Source: Burkholderiales bacterium PBB3 (lineage in GTDB: Bacteria; Pseudomonadota; Gammaproteobacteria; Burkholderiales; Burkholderiaceae_C). Taken from it: 64,000 bases of DNA. The notes beneath the pieces were generated by a model. That model was not told the DNA's origin. It was given only the letters and a program-made list of their open reading frames with translations, and did not search any database. The stretch spans positions 1 to 64,000 of the forward strand of contig NKIK01000012.1 of assembly GCA_002256115.1 (NCBI GenBank), in the 5' to 3' direction. The position numbers and the translations under genes were made by a program. This document shows, one piece after another, positions 11,422 through 18,407 of the stretch. The first letter of the stretch is position 1. Each line of letters opens with the position of its first letter.

Positions 11422-13014
11422 TCAGACCACCTGCCTGCTCAACATGATTGCCATGGCCGTCAGGCCCAGAACGTAGAGGCCCACCAGGCCACCGGTCGCA
11501 GCGCCAAAGCGGATCAGGTCAGAACGTTGATTGCGTTTGTCCGCCTCGGACACCAGACGCGTAACCACACCCAGAATCGGCACATCCAGGCGCGCACGCA
11601 TCTCCAGCGTGTCATGGAACACCGGGCGCAGCTGGCTGACTGCAAAGCTGGCCAGCAAACCTGCCACCAGGGACACCAGCAAAGCACCCACGAGCAAGAG
11701 CAGTCGGTTCGGCGCCACCGGCTTGGGATTGGCGCGCGGCGGATCGATCAAGCGGAAATCCGCCACACCCGATGCCACATCCAACTCACCCGTGATCGAA
11801 GCCGATTCGCGACGGGCCACCAGGTCCTCGTAGTTCTTCTTGTGAATGGCGTAGTCGCGGTTCAGCTGAGCCGCTTCCGACTCCAGCTGCGGCGCCGTTT
11901 TCACAGCCGACAGCGCCTGCGCATAACGCGAGGAATACTCGTCCACACGGGCCTTGAGGGCCGCTACCTGAACTTCGCTGGTCGCCAGCAGACGGTTCAT
12001 TTCCTGATAAGCCAGGCTGCCGCTGTTGCCACCCAAAGGAGCCGGTGCAGCCGCTGCAGCGGCTGCTGCCTTGCGCAACTCTGCCACTTCCTTGGCCTTT
12101 TGAGATTCCAGGTCCTTGATCAGTTTGCGGGCGCCGATCACATCGGGATGCTGGTCGGTGTAGCGCTGGAGCAAGGCATCCAGATTGCGGCGCTGCGCAT
12201 CAATGCGCGAATCAATCTCCGGGGTCGCGACCACTGCATCGCCGTCCTGCAGGAGCGCTTTGACCGGCGAGCTCGTCGTGCCAGCACGTTCTTGGGTCAG
12301 CTGCGCCTTGGCTGCATCGCGGGCATTGACGGCCTCGCGGTACTCCAGCCGGGCACGCTCCAGTTGTGCGCTCAGCTCACCCAGCCTGCTGGCCGCATCC
12401 TTGCCATCGCCCGACATGTTCTGAATGTTGCGCAGGCGGAATTCCTTGAGGCGGCTCTCCGCTTCCTCGAGCTTGGCCTCATACGACTTGATCTGCTCGT
12501 TGATGAAGGAGGTGGCCGTCGCCGCATCTTTGCGACTGGCTCCGAGGCTGGACTCCACAAAAATCGAGACCAGGGACTGCACCACGCGCTTGGCGGTTTC
12601 AGGATCGTTGTCGCGATAGGCCAGGGTGTAGAGGTTGTCCCGGGCCGTACTCTGGATCGACAGATTCTTGGTCACCGTTTCGATGGTGGCTTCCTGCTGC
12701 GCCTTGGACTGGTTCTTCAAATCCAGATCGGCCATGCGGACCAGTTTTTCCACGTTCGGACGGCTGATCAGCGTCCGGCTCAACATGGTGACCTGCTGCT
12801 CGATGTTGGGCTGAACGGCCAGACCCGACATCAAAGGCTTCAAGATGGACTGAGTGTCCACAAAGATCCGGGCGTTGGCCTCGTAGCGATCCGGAAGAAT
12901 CCAAACGATCACGGCGCAAATGAGGCCGACGATCCAGGAGGTCGCGACACCAGTCCAACGATATTTCCACACCCGCCGGGCAATTGCCTGCAGCTGCGCA
13001 ATGAGTAAGTCCAT
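11422..13014 (-). CDS. XrtA system polysaccharide chain length determinant (TIGR03007, Wzz/PCP-2a-like)
   Basis: This 530-aa inner-membrane co-polymerase has two membrane segments flanking a long periplasmic coiled coil. The first transmembrane helix is near residues 20-42 (WIVGLICAVIVWILP) and the second near 430-455 (RLLLLVGALLVSLVAGLLASF). A further hydrophobic stretch lies at the extreme C-terminus. Residues about 160-400 are heptad-rich and include an Ala run (KAAAAAAAAPAP). The Pro-Arg-rich LIDPPRANPKPVAPNR before the second helix is typical of Wzz proteins. It partners the adjacent tyrosine kinase. Confidence 0.92.
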   Translation of the reverse strand: MDLLIAQLQAIARRVWKYRWTGVATSWIVGLICAVIVWILPDRYEANARIFVDTQSILKPLMSGLAVQPNIEQQVTMLSRTLISRPNVEKLVRMADLDLKNQSKAQQEATIETVTKNLSIQSTARDNLYTLAYRDNDPETAKRVVQSLVSIFVESSLGASRKDAATATSFINEQIKSYEAKLEEAESRLKEFRLRNIQNMSGDGKDAASRLGELSAQLERARLEYREAVNARDAAKAQLTQERAGTTSSPVKALLQDGDAVVATPEIDSRIDAQRRNLDALLQRYTDQHPDVIGARKLIKDLESQKAKEVAELRKAAAAAAAAPAPLGGNSGSLAYQEMNRLLATSEVQVAALKARVDEYSSRYAQALSAVKTAPQLESEAAQLNRDYAIHKKNYEDLVARRESASITGELDVASGVADFRLIDPPRANPKPVAPNRLLLLVGALLVSLVAGLLASFAVSQLRPVFHDTLEMRARLDVPILGVVTRLVSEADKRNQRSDLIRFGAATGGLVGLYVLGLTAMAIMLSRQVV

Positions 13015-13119
13015 CGAGTTAGGGTTCCAGAATTAGGACAGAAGCACCGGGCTCGACCGGGGCCAAACCCGCGCCAGACACCGACCAGCGGAGTCCGCGC
13101 GAGCGTTCACACTGCGAGA

Positions 13120-13779
13120 TCAGAACAGGCTTTGCGGGATGATCAACACATCACCGGGGCGCATTTCCACATTGGCGGAGACATCACCACGCTTGATCAG
13201 ATCCTTCAGCCGCACCGAATACTGCTTGCCCGAACCTTCGGAGGAACGCAGGATGGTGGCTTCATTGCCCGCGGCAAAATCCGTGAGGCCGCCCACGGCG
13301 ATCATCACATCCAGCACGGTCATCTTCTGCTTGAAAGGCAAGGCCTGCGGGCGGGCGGCTTCACCGATCACGCGAATCTGCTCGCTGTACGGACCCACAA
13401 AACTGGTGACGATCACGGTGACCACAGGGTCGCGCACGTACTTGCCCAGCTGCGCCTCGATTTCGCGGGCCACGGCCACCGAGTTTTTGCCTTGTACCAC
13501 CATCTCGTCGATCAGCGGCGCGGCGATCTTGCCGTCCGGGCGGACCGGCACGACCATGGACAGTTCCGGATTGCGCCACACCATGATGTTCAGCGAATCG
13601 CCAGCGCCAATGATGTAGCTGTAATCACCGGCCGTCGCACTCGCGGGCGCCGGCGGGAACTTGCCATCCACGCTGGCACAGCCGGAAAACAGCATCGATG
13701 CCGAAACACCGAAAACAAGGCCAACACGGCGCAGGGTCGAAGCAAGAATCTTGTTCAAGGTATGTCCTCTCAAATTCAT
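13120..13779 (-). CDS. XrtA/PEP-CTERM exopolysaccharide export lipoprotein (TIGR03027, Wza-like)
   Basis: The 219-aa outer-membrane polysaccharide export protein forms the exit channel for the EPS. The ATG at 13779 gives a lipoprotein signal with lipobox LFSGC (Cys34). Further upstream in-frame starts would put an implausible Cys/Trp-rich leader in front and are rejected. The Poly_export domain starts at YIIGAGDSLNIMVWRNPELS (about residue 55), and a SLBB-like domain covers about 135-215, ending RPGDVLIIPQSLF. It is the first gene of the minus-strand EPS operon, 105 bp upstream of the chain-length gene. Confidence 0.92.
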   Translation of the reverse strand: MNLRGHTLNKILASTLRRVGLVFGVSASMLFSGCASVDGKFPPAPASATAGDYSYIIGAGDSLNIMVWRNPELSMVVPVRPDGKIAAPLIDEMVVQGKNSVAVAREIEAQLGKYVRDPVVTVIVTSFVGPYSEQIRVIGEAARPQALPFKQKMTVLDVMIAVGGLTDFAAGNEATILRSSEGSGKQYSVRLKDLIKRGDVSANVEMRPGDVLIIPQSLF

Positions 13780-13975
13780 CGGCTGCGGCAAACACTGCCA
13801 GTGCTGCGACGGACGCCACGCGAAAAAGCAGCCTGAAAAAACCTTCGGCATCATGCCACAGGGCACCCACGCCTCAGCCCCTGCAAATAAGCGTCCCCCA
13901 CGCTTGAAAACGGCAGTGATGCACGAATTGAAGCGAATATTCGTCGACCCCGGGGATACCCCGAGTTGCAAAGAC
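13780..13975 (-). promoter_or_regulatory. Probable promoter region of the EPS operon
   Basis: These 196 bp separate the stop of the ThiF-like gene from the first EPS gene, both on the minus strand. The eleven EPS genes are packed closely downstream, so the main operon promoter most likely lies here. I looked for a -24/-12 sigma-54 element like those of the PEP-CTERM genes and found none with correct spacing. No clear terminator for the ThiF-like gene was found, so read-through is possible. Confidence 0.4.
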
Positions 13976-14860
13976 TCACAAGCCGGGTCGCCCAGCCCCC
14001 TTCAACAACGGACGAATCAACAACAAAAGCAGGCGCTGCAATGGATTGGCATTACCGAACGGCCGCCATGTGAAGCTGAGTTTTTGCTTGTAGGCATCGA
14101 ACTGCATCACCCAAGGCGCAGCCTTCAAGGCGCCGCGATTGAGCAGCACCTTGAGCACCGACACCCCCATCACGCCGGCACACAAGTCACAGGACATCAT
14201 GGTGGACGGCCCGCGCTTTTCGTGAAAATTCACAGCCTCAGGCGCCACCAAATAGCCACGCTGCAACATGGCCGGCGACAGGCCCGCAATGAATCGTGCG
14301 TACTGCTCTTGCTGACTGCGCCCTTCGACCTTGAAGTAATCCTCAAAACTCATGCCGCCGGGTTTGAAATACAGAAAAGCAACCCCCATACCCAAAGGCG
14401 CCGCGGTCAAGGCAGGGATACCCCGCTCGTAACAAGCGCGAAACAGCATGCGCCGGGCTTCGATGGCAAAAAAATCGATGCCATCCACATACACATCCAC
14501 ACCGGACAAGAAGGCATCGAGATTCTCAGCCGTGACCCCTTCGCCAAAAGACTCAACCTGAGCTTCCGGATTAATTTCGCAGGCCATTTCTGCCAACACT
14601 TCGGCTTTGGGTCGACCCAGCGTTGCCATCTGAGCCCCAACCTGCCGATTGAAGTTGTGAACCTCAAATTGATCAAAGTCGGCAATGTGAAAGCCGCCCA
14701 CCCCCAAACGGGCCAAGGTGAGCAAATGAGCCCCACCAACGCCACCCAACCCGGCGATTGCCACCCGGGAACCACGGATACGAGCCTGCTCCGCCTCAGT
14801 CAACCAACCTATGTTTCGGGAAAACGCCCGTCCGTAATCAAAATTCGCGCGAGCATTCAT
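13976..14860 (-). CDS. ThiF/MoeB/HesA-family E1-like adenylyltransferase
   Basis: This 294-aa protein (ATG 14860; an alternative ATG at 14875 adds MQGAS) has the E1-like Rossmann fold that activates a carboxylate, often a protein C-terminus, by adenylation. The nucleotide motif AIAGLGGVGGAHL is near residue 30 and the DFDQFEVHNFNRQ motif follows near 60; the Asn/Arg pair is the usual ATP-contacting set. The C-terminal half has SCDLCAGVMGVS, where two Cys could be part of a zinc site or catalytic. There is no ThiS/MoaD-like partner nearby. It is divergent (116 bp) from a nitroreductase-like gene, and the pair is likely functional together. It may modify a peptide or small molecule; the substrate is unknown. 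Confidence 0.82.
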   Translation of the reverse strand: MNARANFDYGRAFSRNIGWLTEAEQARIRGSRVAIAGLGGVGGAHLLTLARLGVGGFHIADFDQFEVHNFNRQVGAQMATLGRPKAEVLAEMACEINPEAQVESFGEGVTAENLDAFLSGVDVYVDGIDFFAIEARRMLFRACYERGIPALTAAPLGMGVAFLYFKPGGMSFEDYFKVEGRSQQEQYARFIAGLSPAMLQRGYLVAPEAVNFHEKRGPSTMMSCDLCAGVMGVSVLKVLLNRGALKAAPWVMQFDAYKQKLSFTWRPFGNANPLQRLLLLLIRPLLKGAGRPGL

Positions 14861-14976
14861 GGAAGCACCTTGCATAGATGGAACATACCATCTCGATATC
14901 ACCGCATGATGCCCGATGAAAACCGGACAATCCAGCCAAAACACCGATTTGCAGTCTTGTCGAACAAGGATGAAAC

Positions 14977-16065
14977 ATGAGCGAAGCCACAGCGATCCTT
15001 CAGATTCTTGAATTGGCGCGCTGGGCACCCAGTGGAGACAACACCCAGCCTTGGCGCTTCGAGATTGCAGGGCCGCGGCATGTGGTGGTTCACGGCTTCG
15101 ACACTCGCGATCACTGCGTGTACGACCTGGATGGCCACCCAAGCCAGATTGCCTTGGGCGCCCTGATTGAAACGGCAGCCATTGCGGCCAGCGCCCAGGG
15201 CTGGCGACTTGAGAGCACCCACCGACCGAACTCTGCCGCCGAACGGCCGATCTTTGACTGGCATTTTGTGGATGCTCCCGAGTTGCCTCGCGACGCCTTG
15301 ATCGACAGCATCCAAAACCGAAGCGTTCAGCGGCGCCCTCTGAGCACCCAAGCACTGACCGAAGCACAGAAAAGCGCCCTGCTCTCCGCGTGCGGCCCGG
15401 AGTTCAGCCTCTTCTGGCTGGAAGGATGGGCAGCACGCTGGCGCACGGCACAACTCATGTTCCGATCCGCCAAGATCCGACTGACGTCACCCGAAGCCTA
15501 CGAGGTTCACCGAGACATCATTGATTGGCGCCAGCAGTTCAGCGCGGACAAAGTCCCAGAGCAGGCCCTGGGCACGGACCCACTGACCACTCGCCTGATG
15601 GAATTCGTGATGGGCAGTTGGGAGCGCGTACAGTTTTTCAACCGCTTTTTTGCTGGAACCTGGGCACCCCGAATCCAGCTGGATTGGCTGCCAAGCTTGA
15701 TGTGCGGCGCGCACTACACACTTTTGGCGCCACGACCACCCCAGTCCCTGCAAGACTATGTCAAGGCAGGGCGCGCCATGCAGCGCGTGTGGCTCATGGC
15801 CCACCATCTGGGCTTGCAAATGCAACCCGAGGTCACCCCCCTGGTTTTTTCACGCTACGCGCGCGAGCAACGCCAGTTTTCCAAGCTGCCGCATTTACAG
15901 CGCCTGGCCGATCAGGTGCGCCGCAATCTGGAAAACCTGCTTGGCAAAGAAGCTGCGGAACGGAGCGTATTCATGGGCAGACTCGGCCATGGCCAGGCTG
16001 CGAAATCACGGTCTTTGCGCCGCCCCTTGAAAGATCTGCTTTTGCAGCAATCGCAACACCCCTGA
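14977..16065 (+). CDS. Nitroreductase-family protein
   Basis: This 362-aa flavoprotein-like oxidoreductase starts MSEATAILQILELARWAPSGDNTQPWRFEI, the standard FMN-binding N-terminus of nitroreductases (RWAPSGDNTQPW). It is longer than the usual 200-220 aa, with about 140 extra C-terminal residues in a helical, basic region. The physiological substrate is unknown. It is transcribed divergently from the ThiF-like gene. Fusions of ThiF-like and nitroreductase-like domains exist in actinobacteria (for example Rv1355c/MoeY, as I recall), which supports a common pathway. A strong hairpin terminator follows 56 bp after the stop. Confidence 0.82.
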   Translation: MSEATAILQILELARWAPSGDNTQPWRFEIAGPRHVVVHGFDTRDHCVYDLDGHPSQIALGALIETAAIAASAQGWRLESTHRPNSAAERPIFDWHFVDAPELPRDALIDSIQNRSVQRRPLSTQALTEAQKSALLSACGPEFSLFWLEGWAARWRTAQLMFRSAKIRLTSPEAYEVHRDIIDWRQQFSADKVPEQALGTDPLTTRLMEFVMGSWERVQFFNRFFAGTWAPRIQLDWLPSLMCGAHYTLLAPRPPQSLQDYVKAGRAMQRVWLMAHHLGLQMQPEVTPLVFSRYAREQRQFSKLPHLQRLADQVRRNLENLLGKEAAERSVFMGRLGHGQAAKSRSLRRPLKDLLLQQSQHP

Positions 16066-16121
16066 CAAACAGCAGCATCCGCACCCGAACCGGAGACACA
16101 TCAGGCCGAGGCCGGAACAAA

Positions 16122-16148
16122 AAAAGGGGCGCTCAAGCGCCCCTTTGC
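16122..16148. terminator. Bidirectional rho-independent terminator
   Basis: The stem AGGGGCGCT/AGCGCCCCT with a short loop is flanked by a run of seven A on the left and by CTTT...TTTT on the right. On the minus strand it ends the first PEP-CTERM gene with a T-run; on the plus strand it follows the nitroreductase gene. Confidence 0.85.
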
Positions 16149-16193
16149 ATTTTGGCTCCTTGCCGGGGCCTACAGCTCCGGCAAGCAAGCCGC

Positions 16194-17078
16194 TCAAGCC
16201 GATTTGCGACGACGCGAAACCAGACCCAAGCCCAGCAGCGCCAAGCCACTCAGAGCCAGCGATGTCGGCTCAGGCACGCTGAAGAAGAACGACTGGCTAG
16301 CGTCAGCTTGACCGACGAAGTCTTTCTGATTGCCAGAGGTCGAGGGCACACCGTTGCCAGAGGCACCGATGCCACTACCTTCCCAGGCAGTCGGACGCAC
16401 CCAGGTGCCATTCGGACCAGGTTGACCTTGAATGACGCGACCAAAAGATAGGGTCGAAATCACCGACGTACCACCCAGATTCGGGGTGATGTAGGCGTTG
16501 TTGGTCACGGACGTCGTGCCCGCCACGCTGGCCGAGCTCGTGCCTTGACCGGGGTTGGTTGCCGACTGCTGCGAGATGGTGGCTTGGCCGCCAGTGAATG
16601 CACCGCCGAGCAGCTTCACACCATCGCCAAAACCACTCTGCGTGGCCAGGCTTGCGTTGGGCGCGGTGTCCAGAAAGATGCCCCAGGTACCGGTGGTCGG
16701 GGTGATCGACACCACACCGCAATCAAAGGTCAGGCAGGTCACCACTTCTTGGAAGTGAGCCTTGACCGTGATTTCGTAGCCAGCAGCGCCCGTACCCTTG
16801 ACCAGACCCGGGGTCACGAAGGTTGAACCATCGTCGGCCAAGATGGCGGACGCAAAGGAGTTGTAGTAAACGTCAATCACATCGCTCAGACCGACCTTGC
16901 TACCAGACATCCCCTTGTAAATGTCATAGCCCTTGACCAGGACCGAGGCGGACGAGGTCCAATCGAAACCGCCAAAGTTGTCGAGCACGCCGTCCGGGGT
17001 CACGAACGTGGCAGCTTGCGATGTACCAAGAGCCGCCGACAGGGCCAACGCGATCCAGGTCTTCTTGTTTGCTTTCAT
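16194..17078 (-). CDS. PEP-CTERM sorting domain protein, paralogue 1
   Basis: This 294-aa exported protein has a signal peptide (MKANKKTWIALALSAALGTS, cut near QAA-TF) and a C-terminal sorting signal: VPEP near residue 268, a hydrophobic helix LALSGLALLGLGLV and the basic tail SRRRKSA. XrtA would cleave at the PEP motif, after which the protein is released or joined to the EPS matrix. The central region has two Cys (TCLTFDCG), probably a disulfide, and is rich in Gly/Ser/Thr. It resembles flocculation-associated PEP-CTERM proteins (PepA-like), an assignment from memory. It is paralogous to the next gene. A sigma-54 promoter lies 53-68 bp upstream. Confidence 0.9.
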   Translation of the reverse strand: MKANKKTWIALALSAALGTSQAATFVTPDGVLDNFGGFDWTSSASVLVKGYDIYKGMSGSKVGLSDVIDVYYNSFASAILADDGSTFVTPGLVKGTGAAGYEITVKAHFQEVVTCLTFDCGVVSITPTTGTWGIFLDTAPNASLATQSGFGDGVKLLGGAFTGGQATISQQSATNPGQGTSSASVAGTTSVTNNAYITPNLGGTSVISTLSFGRVIQGQPGPNGTWVRPTAWEGSGIGASGNGVPSTSGNQKDFVGQADASQSFFFSVPEPTSLALSGLALLGLGLVSRRRKSA

Positions 17079-17130
17079 TTCACTATCACTCCAAAAACTT
17101 AGGCGAAAACTTTCGCCTCAAGCCTCAAGA

Positions 17131-17146
17131 TGCAACAGGCGTGCCA
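17131..17146 (-). promoter_or_regulatory. Sigma-54 (RpoN) promoter of PEP-CTERM paralogue 1
   Basis: On the minus strand the sequence reads TGGCACGCCTGTTGCA, an exact match to the -24/-12 consensus TGGCACG-N4-TTGCA. It ends 53 bp before the start codon at 17078, giving an untranslated leader of roughly 40 bases. RpoN-dependent control of PEP-CTERM genes through PrsK/PrsR is established in related bacteria. Confidence 0.85.
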
Positions 17147-17285
17147 CACAGAAAAAACCCAGAAGAAACATACACTTACAAACAAAGACGCATCAATTCC
17201 CAAGAATTAGGGATGGACATGGAAAAACGGGCGACACCCGCAAACAAGGGTTGACAACCGAAGAATCAAAAGCAAATACCAAAAG

Positions 17286-17311
17286 AAAAAGGGTGCCGAA
17301 GCACCCTTTTT
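17286..17311. terminator. Rho-independent terminator after PEP-CTERM paralogue 2
   Basis: The stem GGGTGC-CGAA-GCACCC (17291-17306) is bracketed by AAAAA and TTTTT, so it works on both strands. On the minus strand it lies 40 bp after the stop of paralogue 2. Confidence 0.85.
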
Positions 17312-17350
17312 AGACCGCGCAGCTTGAAAGCTACACGTTCAGCCGAACGA

Positions 17351-18247
17351 TCAGCCTTGCTTGCGACGGCGAGCCGACAGACCCAGACCCAGCAGAGCAA
17401 AGCCGGTCAGAGCCAGCGAAGTCGGCTCCGGAACGCTGAAGAAGAAGGACTGGCTGGCGTCAGCTTGACCCACGAAGTTGGGCGAGTTGACACCCGGGGT
17501 GATGGCAGGCACGCCATTGCCACCGACACCAATGCCGCTACCTTGCCAGCTGGTCGGCTGCACCCAGGTACCGTTCGGGCCATTGGACGCATTCTTGGGA
17601 CCGAAGGACAGCGTCGACGACACGGTGGTGCCGTTCAGGTTCGGGTTGATGAAGGCGTTGTTGGTCGAAGACGTGGTGCCCTGGACGCTAGCCAGAGTCG
17701 TGCCCGTACCCGGGTTGATCGAAGCCTGCGAAGTCAGGACAGTCTGACCACCGGTGAAGGTGCCGCTCAGAATGTTGATGCCATCACTGAAGCCGTCTTG
17801 GTTCAGCAGGTTGGCATTGGCAATGTTGTCCAGGTAGATGTTCCAAGAGCCGGTCAGGGGCGTGATGGTCACGATGCTGCAATCCGCAGTCACGCAAGTC
17901 ACGACCTCTTGGAAATGAGCACTGACCGTGATCTCATAGCCTGCGCCGCCGGTACCCTTGATCAAGTTGGGCGTAGACAGAGTGGCGCCATTGGCATCCA
18001 GCACAGCGTTGGCAAACGAGTTGTAGTAAACGTCGATGATGTCTTGCTTGCCAGCAAAGTTGCCAAGTGACGCAGCGGTGCCAGCCTGGATGCCGTAGCC
18101 CTTGACCAGAACCGACGCGGACGAAGTCCAGTCGAAACCGCCAAAGTTGTTGAGAACACCGTCAGGGGTGTTGAATGTTGCAGCGTTGGCCGAACCCAGC
18201 ATGGCCAACAGGCTCAAACCGGACAGAAACTTCTTCGTTGCTTTCAT
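17351..18247 (-). CDS. PEP-CTERM sorting domain protein, paralogue 2
   Basis: This 298-aa exported protein has the same layout as its neighbour: signal peptide MKATKKFLSGLSLLAMLGSANA, a mature start at TFNTPDGVLNNFGGFDWTSS, a Cys pair (TCVTADCS) and a C-terminal VPEP-helix-ARRRKQG exosortase signal. Long blocks are shared with paralogue 1 (for example NFGGFDWTSSASVLVKGY and YEITV.AHFQEVVTC), so the genes arose by tandem duplication. The ATG at 18247 has a good ribosome site (CAGGAGAAATACC) and fits the signal peptide; an upstream in-frame start at 18355 is rejected. A sigma-54 promoter lies just upstream. Confidence 0.9.
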   Translation of the reverse strand: MKATKKFLSGLSLLAMLGSANAATFNTPDGVLNNFGGFDWTSSASVLVKGYGIQAGTAASLGNFAGKQDIIDVYYNSFANAVLDANGATLSTPNLIKGTGGAGYEITVSAHFQEVVTCVTADCSIVTITPLTGSWNIYLDNIANANLLNQDGFSDGINILSGTFTGGQTVLTSQASINPGTGTTLASVQGTTSSTNNAFINPNLNGTTVSSTLSFGPKNASNGPNGTWVQPTSWQGSGIGVGGNGVPAITPGVNSPNFVGQADASQSFFFSVPEPTSLALTGFALLGLGLSARRRKQG

Positions 18248-18293
18248 GGTATTTCTCCTGATATGGATGGGGATCGTTCCCTGGCTAGCAAGA

Positions 18294-18309
18294 AGCACGC
18301 GCCGTGCCA
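18294..18309 (-). promoter_or_regulatory. Sigma-54 promoter of PEP-CTERM paralogue 2
   Basis: On the minus strand the sequence reads TGGCACGGCGCGTGCT. The -24 element is perfect and the GG and GC dinucleotides are 10 bases apart as required; the -12 element has one mismatch (GTGC for TTGC). It ends 46 bp upstream of the start at 18247. Confidence 0.75.
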
Positions 18310-18407
18310 AAATGAAAAATCCCTTACAAAACAATATCTTAAGAATACAAATCACTCAGATGCCGGCAATGAAAGCCGAGCCTGTAAAGAATCTCGACAT
18401 GCCTCAT

